DNA of 34,609 bases from Bacteroidota bacterium (GTDB taxonomy: Bacteria > Bacteroidota > Bacteroidia > B-17B0 > Aurantibacillaceae). Location of the stretch: positions 1-34,609 of the forward strand of contig JAFDYB010000027.1 in assembly GCA_018267655.1 (NCBI GenBank). The letters are read 5' to 3'. The position numbers and the translations under genes are program-made. The notes under the pieces are model-generated. The model did no database searches, was not told the origin of the DNA, and saw only the letters and a list, made by a program, of their open reading frames with translations. Shown here one piece after another: positions 1 through 8,477 of this stretch (within the stretch, counting starts at the first letter, position 1; each line of letters starts with the position of its first letter).

Positions 1-104
1 AAAGGAATAATTTTTTTAAAACCTTGTTTGCTTTCTCCTTTCTTTTGTTTTAACCCAAAAGAAACAAAAAGTCAAGACTTCATAACCTTTCACTAAAAAT
101 CATC

Positions 105-205
105 GTTCATAAAGCCCGACGATTTGGAACTCGCTCTCCACCCACAAACTTGCGCCGAGCTTCAAACAACAAATCGTCTCTTCACAGCCCTGCGCTTTTT
201 ATGAA
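105..205. repeat. Imperfect palindrome, about 100 bp
   Basis: The left arm has GTTCATAAAGC (105-115) followed by GACGATTTG (118-126). The right arm has CAAATCGTC (170-178) followed by GCTTTTTATGAAC (193-205). The arms are complementary apart from a 14-base spacer in the right arm and a small indel. The 43-base centre is GC-rich compared with its surroundings. This is the form expected of a REP-like or MITE-like unit. It sits between two modules that are close together in the second repeat island, so it may be an insertion into the older repeat. Confidence 0.5.
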
Positions 206-250
206 CTCGATTTTTTACGTGAAATTTTATGAGGTCGTTTTTTTTTTAGT

Positions 251-309
251 GTCATGCTGAACTAGTTTCAGAGTCTGTAGCTCAGATTCCGAAACAGGTT
301 CGGAGTGAC
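251..309. repeat. GTCATGCTGAAC-type inverted repeat
   Basis: The arms 251-272 and 288-309 pair at roughly 16 of 22 positions, with some of the rest able to form G-U pairs. The left arm starts GTCATGCTGAAC and the right arm ends TTCGGAGTGAC. From memory, intergenic inverted repeats starting GTCATGCTGAACTTGTTTC are common in Bacteroidota genomes, and this looks like a diverged copy. The function is unknown. It could serve as a mobile repeat or an RNA hairpin. Confidence 0.5.
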
Positions 310-326
310 ATTTACTCGTCTTGAAA

Positions 327-366
327 GCGCACAAGTCAAAGGCGTTTCGCTGAGGGGGCGGTGGCG
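327..366 (+). repeat. 40-bp G-rich repeat unit, copy 1
   Basis: Pattern GYGYNCAAGY followed by a 30-base core containing TTTCGCTGAGGGGGCG. The core differs from copy 3 at 4 and from copy 2 at 5 of 30 positions by direct comparison. Confidence 0.7.
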
Positions 367-503
367 TTTTGCTTTTTCAGACGCTGAGACTCTCGAAGCG
401 ACTGAAAGGATTAATACAGTGCTAAGGTTTAAATAACAAAAATTGTTCAAATGTTATTGTAAAGTAGCATAAAAATCACAAAAAAAACATTCAATTTTAT
501 GAA

Positions 504-2924
504 ATGTATTTTTTAAATGAACTTAATCCAATTCAAAAAGCAGCGGCAGAGCAAACCGAGGGGCCTGTAATGATTATTGCCGGTGCAGGCTCAGGAAAAA
601 CACGCGTGCTAACGTATCGTATTGCACACATAATTGAAAAAGGGATTGACCCATTTAACATACTTGCCCTCACTTTTACCAATAAGGCTGCTCGCGAAAT
701 GAAAGACAGAATTGCAAAATTGGTTGGCAACGAAAATGCTAAAAGTCTTTGGATGGGCACGTTTCATAGTGTTTTTGCAAAATTATTACGCATCGAATCT
801 GAAAAAATAGGTTATCCACACAATTTTACAATTTATGATACAGATGATAGTAAGAGTGTAATAAAAGATATTTTAAAGCAATTTAATTTAGATGATAAAA
901 CCTACAAACCTTCGCTTGTTTTAAACCGAATAAGTGAAGCAAAAAATAAACTTATCTCAGCACAACAATACCTTAATAATCCTATCATTCAGCAAGAAGA
1001 TTATTCAAGTCGCAAACCCTTAATTGGAAAAATTTTTGAAGCCTATCAAAAAAGAAATTTTAAAAATGGTGCTATGGATTTTGATGATTTGCTTTATCAA
1101 ACAAATATTTTATTACGTGATTTTCCGGAGGTATTATACAAGTACCAAAATAAATTTAGATATATATTAGTTGACGAGTATCAAGACACAAATTTTTCGC
1201 AGTATGTTATTATAAAACAACTGGCGGCTCGCTTTCAAAATATTTGTGTGGTTGGCGATGACGCACAAAGTATTTATGCTTTTAGAGGAGCCAATATTCA
1301 AAATATTTTAAACTTTGAAAAAGACTATCCGGACTTAAAAACATTTAAATTAGAACAAAATTACCGAAGCACTAAAAACATTGTAGAAGCTGCCAATCAT
1401 ATCATTTCAAATAATAAAGAACAGTTAAAAAAACAAGTATTTACGCTTAACGAAGAAGGTGAAAAACTTAAAGTGTTTTCAGCCGCATCAGACAGTGAAG
1501 AGGGAAAAAAAATAGCTAATTCAATTTTTGAAACCAAAGCAAATAAGCAAGCCATAAATTCAAACTTTGCAGTGCTATACCGCACTAACTCACAATCTAG
1601 ATCGTTTGAAGAAGCTTTTAGAAGATTAAATATTCCTTACCGTATTTATGGTGGCGTAAGTTTTTATCAACGGAAAGAAATTAAAGATGCAATTGCATAT
1701 TTTAGGCTTACAATTAATTCTGCTGACGACGAAAGTTTAAAGCGAATTATAAATTACCCGGCAAGAGGCATTGGACAAACGACTATTGATAAAATAATGT
1801 TGGCTGCCGCTGAGCACGAAATAAGTATGTGGGAGGTAATTAATAATTTAAAACTCTTTAATTTAGGAATAAACAGCGGCATTAGCACTAAAATTAATGA
1901 TTTCACGGTTCAAATTAAAAACTTTCAACTAGCATTATTAACAAAAGATGCCTACGAATTAGCAAATTTTATCTTAGTAAACACAGGTATAGTTAAAGAA
2001 TTATACATTGATAAAACACCGGAGGGTGTTAGCAGGTACGAAAATTTACAAGAGTTATTAAACGGAATAAAAGATTTTGTTGAGCAAGAACGAACACCGC
2101 AAGAAGATGAAATAAATCAAATAATTAAAGAGGCATTATACACAACTTCAAACGAAGAAAATAATAAAGGCATAAAAACACTTGATGAGTTTATGCAGGA
2201 GATTACGCTTTTAACAAACGTTGATAATGAAAAAGATGACGAAAAAAATGCAGACAAAGTTAGCTTAATGACTATTCACGCTTCTAAAGGACTTGAGTTT
2301 CCTTATGTGTATGTTGTCGGACTCGAAGAAAATTTATTTCCATCTCAACTAAGTATTAATAGCCGCGAAGATTTGGAAGAAGAGAGACGCCTGTTTTACG
2401 TTGCTGTTACGCGCGCCGAAAAAAAATGCACATTAAGCTATGCTAAAATGCGCTACCGCTTTGGCAATGTTACCTTTTGCGAGCCCAGCCGATTTATTGA
2501 AGAAATAAACGAAGAGTTTTTAGATTTTGAAGGCGATCCTGAAAAAGACCTTAATACCTTTGGTAACAATGTGTTTGATAAATTTAGAGGAGATTATAAT
2601 GATTTACAATTTGATAATTTTAAAGGAGGACAATCATTCAAAAACTTTACAAACAACAACCATTCAAATATTAATTTTAAGCCCACCGAAAAAAAATTAG
2701 TAAAACTAACAAAGCAAATAATCAATACGCCATCAAAGCCCGTTGATTTAAATTTTAATAAAAGTATCATCTTAAATCAAACACTTTTACACGACAAATT
2801 TGGAAAGGGAACAGTTGTAGCATTAGAAGGAAATTGGCCTGATACAAAGGCCACTATTCAGTTTGATAAAGGCGAAGTAAAAACATTATTACTTCGTTTC
2901 GCAAGGTTTGAAAAGGCTGAATAA
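504..2924 (+). CDS. uvrD: UvrD/PcrA-family ATP-dependent DNA helicase
   Basis: Superfamily 1A 3'-5' DNA helicase acting in nucleotide excision and mismatch repair and in clearing stalled RNA polymerase or recombinase filaments. At 806 residues it is slightly longer than typical PcrA/UvrD (about 720-750). Helicase motifs occur in order: Walker A AGAGSGKT (residues 26-33), motif II LVDEYQDTN (about 221-229), motif III VVGDDAQSIYAFRGA (about 249-263), motif IV EQNYRST (about 282), motif V with TIHASKGLEF (about 588) and motif VI ERRLFYVAVTRAEKK (about 625). A glycine/asparagine-rich linker (about 690-735) precedes a C-terminal Tudor-like module (HDKFGKGTVV, about 768 onward) like the one by which PcrA binds RNA polymerase. 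The ATG at 504 starts just before the conserved LNPIQ, so it is well placed. It appears to be a single-gene unit. Family assignment is secure; the exact uvrD/pcrA label is a convention. Confidence 0.95.
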   Translation: MYFLNELNPIQKAAAEQTEGPVMIIAGAGSGKTRVLTYRIAHIIEKGIDPFNILALTFTNKAAREMKDRIAKLVGNENAKSLWMGTFHSVFAKLLRIESEKIGYPHNFTIYDTDDSKSVIKDILKQFNLDDKTYKPSLVLNRISEAKNKLISAQQYLNNPIIQQEDYSSRKPLIGKIFEAYQKRNFKNGAMDFDDLLYQTNILLRDFPEVLYKYQNKFRYILVDEYQDTNFSQYVIIKQLAARFQNICVVGDDAQSIYAFRGANIQNILNFEKDYPDLKTFKLEQNYRSTKNIVEAANHIISNNKEQLKKQVFTLNEEGEKLKVFSAASDSEEGKKIANSIFETKANKQAINSNFAVLYRTNSQSRSFEEAFRRLNIPYRIYGGVSFYQRKEIKDAIAYFRLTINSADDESLKRIINYPARGIGQTTIDKIMLAAAEHEISMWEVINNLKLFNLGINSGISTKINDFTVQIKNFQLALLTKDAYELANFILVNTGIVKELYIDKTPEGVSRYENLQELLNGIKDFVEQERTPQEDEINQIIKEALYTTSNEENNKGIKTLDEFMQEITLLTNVDNEKDDEKNADKVSLMTIHASKGLEFPYVYVVGLEENLFPSQLSINSREDLEEERRLFYVAVTRAEKKCTLSYAKMRYRFGNVTFCEPSRFIEEINEEFLDFEGDPEKDLNTFGNNVFDKFRGDYNDLQFDNFKGGQSFKNFTNNNHSNINFKPTEKKLVKLTKQIINTPSKPVDLNFNKSIILNQTLLHDKFGKGTVVALEGNWPDTKATIQFDKGEVKTLLLRFARFEKAE

Positions 2925-3055
2925 TCCTTAGGTAATTAACTTTCAATAGTTAATAACCCCTTGAGTAATTAACATTAGTTCGTGCATTTATAAATTTATG
3001 CTACTGTTTATGCAGCACTTTGATAGCGTAATTTTAGCTAATTAAGTTTAAAACC

Positions 3056-5401
3056 ATGAATGCCGAAAATATTAAAGTTGAATTGCAAAATGTGTTAGAT
3101 ACAGATTTAGCATTGCGCAAGGAGTTTAACGAAGTTAAACGCACCCTTGGCGATTATCGCAATCAGTTAATAATGCGCGAAGAAGACTGCAAAAGATTGC
3201 AAGTTACAATTGATGTGTTAAATACAAAGTTGGTTGTAATGGAGCGCGACAACACAAACTACAAAGCAGAAATACAAAGCTTTAAAGAGTTGCGTGCAAG
3301 TATCCGCGAGCAACTTCAAGAAAAAGAAAGCGACATAGCTTTAAAATTAGAAGAAATTGAAGCCTTAAAAGTTGAAATAGCACGTATTGACGAGGTGTAT
3401 GAAGAAAAAATTAAAGCAATAAATTTAGAATCTTCCGAAAAATTAAATCAAGTTTCAAGTGAGTATCAATCACAAATAAGTGAGTTACGCAGCGGTTCTT
3501 ACTACAAAGAAATAGGTATTAAAGATGAGTTTGAGCAACGTATTAATGAACTAAGTGCTACCTGGGCAGATAAAGAGCAAGAGGTACAGCTTCAACATTC
3601 TGAAGAGTTAAGTAATCTTAAGCAATCATACGAACAACAAATCACATTTTTAAAACAAGAACAAACATTTGCATTTTCTCAACTTAATGAAAGCAATGAG
3701 AGTTTATTGAATGAAACGGTTTTAAAGTACACAACTAAAATAAATGCACTTGAAAACGATTTTAATGCACAAATAGTATCGTTAAATCAAAATCATAACA
3801 ATGAACTTGCTAACATAAACCTTCAGTTTGAAGAAAGCCGTAATTTATTAATTAACTCTTCTAATGAACAAATTTCTAATTTAAAAAATAAGCTTATTGA
3901 GCTTGAATTAGAACTTAATAATAAATACAATTCTCAAATTTCAGCTATTGAAAATCAAGCTACTGAAAATATACATAGCTTAAACGCATCGCTCAATAAT
4001 ACCATAGAACAGTTAAAATATGAACATAAACTTTATGTTGAAGGTCTTTCAAACACTCACTCAGAAACAATAACAGCTTTAACACAGGCGTATGAAGAAA
4101 AATTGAGTAATGCTATTATACATTCTAATTCTCAAAATTCAAAATTAAGCGACGAGCTTTCTAAGGCATTATTAGAAAGCGATCATTACAGAGAAAAAGT
4201 TAGAGAGCTTGTTGTACATATTGATGAACAAAATCAAAGCATTTCAAATTCAAATAGCAAAATTGCAGAGTTAGAAAATACAATAAGCATCTCAGAAATT
4301 AAGCAATCTGATTTAAATAATGAGTTTGAGTTGTTTAAGCAAAATGCAGCTTTGTCAACATCAGAGCAGGTGCAGAGTTTAAATTTACAAATAGAAAATT
4401 TAAATGGAGAGCTTAAAAATTTAGCAGATTTATTTGAAAATACAAATAACCAGCTTGCTGAGTTGGAGCAAGAGCGCGAAACAATTTCAAATGAATTTAA
4501 AAATGCTACTCAAATAGTTAATGAGTTAAAATTAGCCAATGATTCATTAAGCGTTAAGTTAAATGATGTTCAAAGCCTTTCTAATAGTAGCCAAAATGAT
4601 ATAAAATCATATTACGAGCAATTATTAGCTAATGAAAAGTTAGAGTTTGAAAAGCTATTAGCAGAAAACACTAATTTGATTTCTGAAATTGATTTAGCGC
4701 AAGATAAAATTGAAGCACAAGAGGCAGAAATTAAGTTGTTAAAAAATGAATTGCAAGAAAATGAAAGCACAAATTCTGCACGCATAGAAGAATATAAAAT
4801 AACTTTATCTGAAAAAAACTTTGCAATTAGTAATATTGAAGGTAATTTGGCTGCTACTGCTCAAGAAAATCAACAATTAAAATTTGAGTTAGAATCATCT
4901 AATCAAGAAGCTGCAAATTTTTTAGCCTTGCAACATAATTATGAAATACTAAGTAATGAAAAGCATGACTTAATCGCCGAGATTTCAACTTTAAATGCTA
5001 CAATTTTATCGTTAACTGAAAATATTAATGAGTTAAACTCAAAAATAGAATCAAATGAAAAGGATCTGCAACAGTCATTAACAATAAACAAATCAAAAGA
5101 AGAGTACGAAAATTATATTGATAGTTTATTTAAGCAAAACGACAAGCTTAACAATGAACTTATGGTGCTTCTAGATGAAAAAGAACAAATGGCTAATCAG
5201 TTGTTGAAAATGAATACTGTAATTGGCGACATTTCTCAACAAGTTGATACACAGAGCATTAATGTAAATGATTTGAATAATCACAGAAAAAATGTTATCT
5301 TAGCCAATGGTTTAAAAGGCGAACCTGGTTCACCAATTAAACAACAAATAAACGAACTGGTGCGAGAGATAGATAAGTGTATTGCTTTATTGAGTGCTTA
5401 A
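3056..5401 (+). CDS. Giant coiled-coil protein upstream of ZapA
   Basis: A 781-residue protein that is almost entirely predicted coiled coil: long runs rich in Glu, Lys, Gln, Asn, Leu and Ile with hydrophobic residues in heptad spacing. No catalytic motif, signal peptide or membrane segment is visible. A short tail (from about residue 745) breaks the coil with a GLKGEPGSPIKQQ segment and ends in INELVREIDKCIALL. It ends 20 bases before zapA, so co-transcription is likely. In flavobacteria, as I recall, a coiled-coil protein of only about 100 residues occupies this position before zapA and rny, and ends in a similar INEL-EIDKCI motif. I infer that this is a greatly lengthened version of it, perhaps a division-ring or nucleoid-linked scaffold. 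The function is not established. Asn and Ser are frequent in the middle third. Confidence 0.85.
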   Translation: MNAENIKVELQNVLDTDLALRKEFNEVKRTLGDYRNQLIMREEDCKRLQVTIDVLNTKLVVMERDNTNYKAEIQSFKELRASIREQLQEKESDIALKLEEIEALKVEIARIDEVYEEKIKAINLESSEKLNQVSSEYQSQISELRSGSYYKEIGIKDEFEQRINELSATWADKEQEVQLQHSEELSNLKQSYEQQITFLKQEQTFAFSQLNESNESLLNETVLKYTTKINALENDFNAQIVSLNQNHNNELANINLQFEESRNLLINSSNEQISNLKNKLIELELELNNKYNSQISAIENQATENIHSLNASLNNTIEQLKYEHKLYVEGLSNTHSETITALTQAYEEKLSNAIIHSNSQNSKLSDELSKALLESDHYREKVRELVVHIDEQNQSISNSNSKIAELENTISISEIKQSDLNNEFELFKQNAALSTSEQVQSLNLQIENLNGELKNLADLFENTNNQLAELEQERETISNEFKNATQIVNELKLANDSLSVKLNDVQSLSNSSQNDIKSYYEQLLANEKLEFEKLLAENTNLISEIDLAQDKIEAQEAEIKLLKNELQENESTNSARIEEYKITLSEKNFAISNIEGNLAATAQENQQLKFELESSNQEAANFLALQHNYEILSNEKHDLIAEISTLNATILSLTENINELNSKIESNEKDLQQSLTINKSKEEYENYIDSLFKQNDKLNNELMVLLDEKEQMANQLLKMNTVIGDISQQVDTQSINVNDLNNHRKNVILANGLKGEPGSPIKQQINELVREIDKCIALLSA

Positions 5402-5421
5402 TTAATTAATACACCTGCAAA

Positions 5422-5733
5422 ATGAATGAAAAAATAATAAAAACTGAAATTGCAGGCGGTGTTTATACATTAAAAATTAACGATACCGATGAAACAAATG
5501 TTTTAGAGGCTGTTAATTTGATAAATTCTAAAATTGAAGAGTTTGAAAAAAATTTTTCAATTAAAGATAAAAAAGATGTTCTGTGCATGGTAATGTTGCA
5601 TTTGGTTGCCCATTTGCAAAAGCAAGCCGGCACAGCTGAAAAGGAGTTAAGTCATATAAAAGCCCTTTTTGCCGAAATAGAAATAATGTTGAAAGAACAT
5701 TATAAGGGCATAAAAGACTTGGAAAATCAATAA
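5422..5733 (+). CDS. zapA: Cell division protein ZapA
   Basis: Small cytoplasmic protein (103 residues, usual ZapA length) that cross-links FtsZ protofilaments at the division ring. It shows the ZapA layout: an N-terminal beta-rich part (KIIKTEIAGGVYTLKI) that resembles the family's start, then one long amphipathic helix from about residue 45 to the end for tetramer formation. The gene follows the giant coiled-coil gene by 20 bases and precedes rny by 79 bases. A terminator-like hairpin lies in that second gap. The zapA-rny order is familiar in Bacteroidota and supports the call. Confidence 0.85.
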   Translation: MNEKIIKTEIAGGVYTLKINDTDETNVLEAVNLINSKIEEFEKNFSIKDKKDVLCMVMLHLVAHLQKQAGTAEKELSHIKALFAEIEIMLKEHYKGIKDLENQ

Positions 5734-5755
5734 AGCTTTAAAAAATAAATTGTTG

Positions 5756-5791
5756 CGCAAGTTTAATGTATTTTATACTTGCGTTTTTTTT
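5756..5791 (+). terminator. Terminator-like hairpin between zapA and rny
   Basis: CGCAAGT (5756-5762) pairs with ACTTGCG (5777-5783), 7 bp with a 14-base loop, followed by eight T (5784-5791). It would end or attenuate the coiled-coil/zapA transcript before rny, which starts 22 bases later. The loop is long for a strong terminator. Confidence 0.5.
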
Positions 5792-5812
5792 AATATATGT
5801 AACGAGAAATAA

Positions 5813-7363
5813 ATGGACGTAATAACAATAAGCATAATTGCAGGAGCTTTAATAATAGGCGTTGTTGCCGGCTTTTTAATAGCCAACAGCAAACTAAATG
5901 CCAGTGCAAAAAAAGAAAAAGAAAACTTAGTTAAAGAGGCCGAAGTTAAAAGTGAAGCTATAAAGCAAGAAAAACACCTGCAAGCAAAAGAAAAATTTTT
6001 GCAATTAAAATCTGAACACGAAAAAGAAATTAATGAAAAAAATAAACAAATGTCGCAATCTGAAAATAGATTAAAACAAAAAGAAGGCGACTTAAATAAA
6101 AAACTTGAAGATTTAAATAGAAAAAATAGAGAGGTAGATGAACTCAAAAATAATTTAAATCAACAAACGCAATTATACAAACAACGTCACGAAGAACTTG
6201 AAAAAAGCCACCGTAAACAAGTAGAAATGCTTGAAAAAATAAGCGGATTAAAGGCAGACGATGCCAAAACTCAATTAGTTGAAAGTATAAAAGGCGAAGC
6301 CAAAACGCAAGCCATGTCGTATATTAAAGATACCATGGACGAGGCAAAACTAACAGCAAATAAAGAAGCAAAGCGAATTGTAATACAAACAATACAACGC
6401 GTAGCAACAGAGGCTGCAATCGAAAATAGTATATCTGTATTTCATATAGAAGGTGATGAAACAAAGGGGCGAATTATTGGCCGCGAAGGAAGGAATATTC
6501 GCACGCTTGAAGCAGCTACAGGCGTTGAAATAATTGTAGATGATACACCAGATGCTATTACATTAAGTTGTTTTGATCCTATTCGCCGCGAAATTTGCCG
6601 CTTGGCGCTGCATCAGCTTGTAACCGATGGTAGAATTCACCCGGCTCGAATTGAAGAGGTTGTTGAAAAAACCAAAAAAATGATTGAAGAGGAAATTGTT
6701 GAAATTGGTAAACGCACTTGCATTGATTTAGGCATACATGGCTTACACCCTGAATTAATAAGAATGGTTGGACGAATGAAATACCGCTCGTCATACGGTC
6801 AAAATTTATTGCAACACAGCCGCGAAGTGGCTAACCTTTGTGCAATTATGGCAAGCGAAATGGGGCTCAACCCTAAAGTGGCAAAACGTGCCGGCTTATT
6901 ACACGACATAGGAAAAGTTCCAGATGAAGAACCTGAACTTCCACACGCTTTATATGGCATGAAGCTTGCCGAAAAATTTAAAGAAAAACCAGAAGTATGC
7001 AATGCCATTGGAGCCCATCACGATGAGATTGAAATGACAAGTTTATACTCACCAATTATACAAGTGTGCGATGCAATTAGTGGCGCTCGTCCTGGCGCAA
7101 GGCGTGAAGTAGCAGAGCAATATATAAAACGCTTAAAAGATTTAGAAGCCTTGGCTAAAAGTTATGATGGTGTTGATAAAACATACGCTATTCAAGCCGG
7201 AAGAGAATTGAGAGTTATTGTTTCGCAAGAAAAAGTAAACGATAAAAGAGCCGAAGAATTAGCCTTTGAAATTAGCCAGCGCATACAAACTGAGATGACA
7301 TACCCGGGTCAAATAAAAGTTACTGTTATCCGTGAAACACGTGCTACCGGAATAGCAAAGTAA
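5813..7363 (+). CDS. rny: Ribonuclease Y
   Basis: Membrane-anchored endoribonuclease that starts mRNA decay. The 516 residues match the usual length. Order of parts: an N-terminal membrane helix (about residues 3-24), a Lys/Glu-rich coiled coil (about 30-150), a KH RNA-binding domain with [12 protein letters not shown] (about 219-230), and an HD phosphohydrolase domain with the metal-binding His364-Asp365 in LLHDIGKV and a further IGAHHDE. The end ([18 protein letters not shown]) is typical of the family. It follows zapA across a terminator-like hairpin, so some independent transcription is likely. No anomalies were seen. Confidence 0.96.
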   Translation: MDVITISIIAGALIIGVVAGFLIANSKLNASAKKEKENLVKEAEVKSEAIKQEKHLQAKEKFLQLKSEHEKEINEKNKQMSQSENRLKQKEGDLNKKLEDLNRKNREVDELKNNLNQQTQLYKQRHEELEKSHRKQVEMLEKISGLKADDAKTQLVESIKGEAKTQAMSYIKDTMDEAKLTANKEAKRIVIQTIQRVATEAAIENSISVFHIEGDETKGRIIGREGRNIRTLEAATGVEIIVDDTPDAITLSCFDPIRREICRLALHQLVTDGRIHPARIEEVVEKTKKMIEEEIVEIGKRTCIDLGIHGLHPELIRMVGRMKYRSSYGQNLLQHSREVANLCAIMASEMGLNPKVAKRAGLLHDIGKVPDEEPELPHALYGMKLAEKFKEKPEVCNAIGAHHDEIEMTSLYSPIIQVCDAISGARPGARREVAEQYIKRLKDLEALAKSYDGVDKTYAIQAGRELRVIVSQEKVNDKRAEELAFEISQRIQTEMTYPGQIKVTVIRETRATGIAK

Positions 7364-7530
7364 GTAAATTGTTTTCTTACAACTTAATTGTAACACGCCT
7401 TTGTTAATTATTTGAGGGCCTTTATCCAATAAGCTAATTTAATATTTGCTTACTTGCATCTGTAATTTTATATAATTGTTTTTATGAAAATAATTACATT
7501 GTTATAAGTGGTTTTAAGTAAAATTTAAGA

Positions 7531-8397
7531 ATGAAATTAAAAAGCAAATCTAATTTTTTTACAAGCGGTTTAACAGTAGTTATAAGTTTAGCTTTGGTGT
7601 TATTTATGCTTGGTGCCTTAGGTTTATTAGTAATTAATGCAAGTACTTTAGTAACACACTTTAAAGAAGATGTAGGATTTCAAATTTATTTAAAAGATAC
7701 CGCAACAAATGCCCAAACTGAATTATTAATACAAGAGGTATCTAGCGCTAAATTTGCAAAAATTGTAACCTATATCACAAAAGAGCAAGCTGCCGGAAAG
7801 TTAAAGCAAGATTTAGGAGAAGATTTTATCAGTTTTTTAGGCGTTAATCCACTTCTAAATTCAATAGATATAAAGCTAAATTCAGCCTATGCCAATAGCG
7901 ATACATTAAAAAACGTTGAAAAAATAATCATGCAAAAACCATTTGTAAAAGAAGTTTTTTATCAAAGAGATTTAGTAGATGCTTTAAATAAAAATACAAA
8001 AGCCATAGCCATGTTTATTTTAATATTTAGTGGCGCATTACTAATTGTTGCAATTGCCTTAATAAACAATACCATACGTTTGTCAATTTTTTCGCAACGC
8101 TTTATTATTAGAACCATGTATTTAGTAGGAGCCACCAAACTATTTATAAGCAAACCATTTGTGTTTAAGGGAATAAGGCAAGGGGTAATTGCGGGCATAT
8201 TAGCTGCAGCACTGTTAACTGCCTTGTTTATATTACTCATTCGCTTTATACCCGAGTTACTTGCAATGCAAAACGAAAATATATTAATAATTTTATTTTT
8301 TGCCATCATTTTATTGGGAATAATTATATCTGCTTTAAGCGCCCTGCTTTCGGTACGCAAGTATTTAAGCCTTAAAACAAGCGATTTATACAATTAA
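7531..8397 (+). CDS. ftsX: Cell division permease-like protein FtsX
   Basis: Inner-membrane partner of the FtsE ATPase that relays division signals to peptidoglycan hydrolases. The 288 residues show FtsX topology: one membrane helix near the N-terminus (about 15-37), an extracytoplasmic domain (about 40-155) with the LKDTATNAQTELL and FISFLGVNPL segments, then three C-terminal membrane helices (about 160-180, 210-235, 252-275). The RTMYLVGATKLFI loop matches the FtsX signature region. There is no ftsE in the window. In many Bacteroidota ftsX is followed by a DUF3098 gene, uppP and truB; here lpd follows instead, so that neighbourhood is not kept. The 167-base gap before it holds no gene. Confidence 0.9.
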   Translation: MKLKSKSNFFTSGLTVVISLALVLFMLGALGLLVINASTLVTHFKEDVGFQIYLKDTATNAQTELLIQEVSSAKFAKIVTYITKEQAAGKLKQDLGEDFISFLGVNPLLNSIDIKLNSAYANSDTLKNVEKIIMQKPFVKEVFYQRDLVDALNKNTKAIAMFILIFSGALLIVAIALINNTIRLSIFSQRFIIRTMYLVGATKLFISKPFVFKGIRQGVIAGILAAALLTALFILLIRFIPELLAMQNENILIILFFAIILLGIIISALSALLSVRKYLSLKTSDLYN

Positions 8398-8442
8398 CCT
8401 TGTTTTTATAATTAATTCAAATCTATATCTTTAAAAAAAATG

Positions 8443-8450
8443 TAAATTTG
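8443..8450 (+). promoter_or_regulatory. Promoter -7 box of lpd
   Basis: TAAATTTG fits the Bacteroidota -7 consensus TAnnTTTG exactly. It lies 27 bases before the lpd ATG. I see no TTG at the expected -33 spacing. Confidence 0.45.
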
Positions 8451-8477
8451 AACTCTAAATTTTGCTAATCTAAACTT

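Larger units (their letters stand above)
1..503. repeat. Gene-free repeat island 1
   Basis: No credible gene lies here. The stretch holds, in order: a hairpin with 9-bp arms (39-47 and 56-64, TTTCTTTTG/CAAAAGAAA); a long imperfect palindrome (about 105-205); a second imperfect palindrome opening with GTCATGCTGAAC (251-309); a 40-bp G-rich unit (327-366) containing TTTCGCTGAGGGGGCG; and the word AATACAGTG (near 413-421). The hairpin, G-rich unit and AATACAGTG word recur in the same order at 26888-27070. The similarity begins at the first base, so the repeat may continue off the left edge. A 60-codon minus-strand reading across 268-450 is a by-product of the G-rich unit and not a gene. Confidence 0.65.

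Noticed and set aside
268..450. 60-codon minus-strand ORF across the first repeat island
   Set aside because: It is the antisense of the G-rich repeat unit and palindrome, and similar frames would arise from every copy of the repeat.
2925..3055. Repeated GTAATTAAC/GTTAATAA words as operator sites
   Set aside because: They are short AT-rich words in AT-rich DNA, with no symmetry or spacing that sets them apart from chance.
5773..6147. 124-codon minus-strand ORF opposite rny
   Set aside because: It is Phe/Ser-rich because it mirrors the Lys/Glu-rich coiled coil of RNase Y; no promoter or motif supports it.
7962..8393. 143-codon minus-strand ORF opposite ftsX
   Set aside because: It lies entirely inside the well-supported ftsX gene and shows no recognisable family.
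7531..8397. ftsX without ftsE as a sign of loss
   Set aside because: ftsE and ftsX are often unlinked in Bacteroidota, so absence from this window means little.
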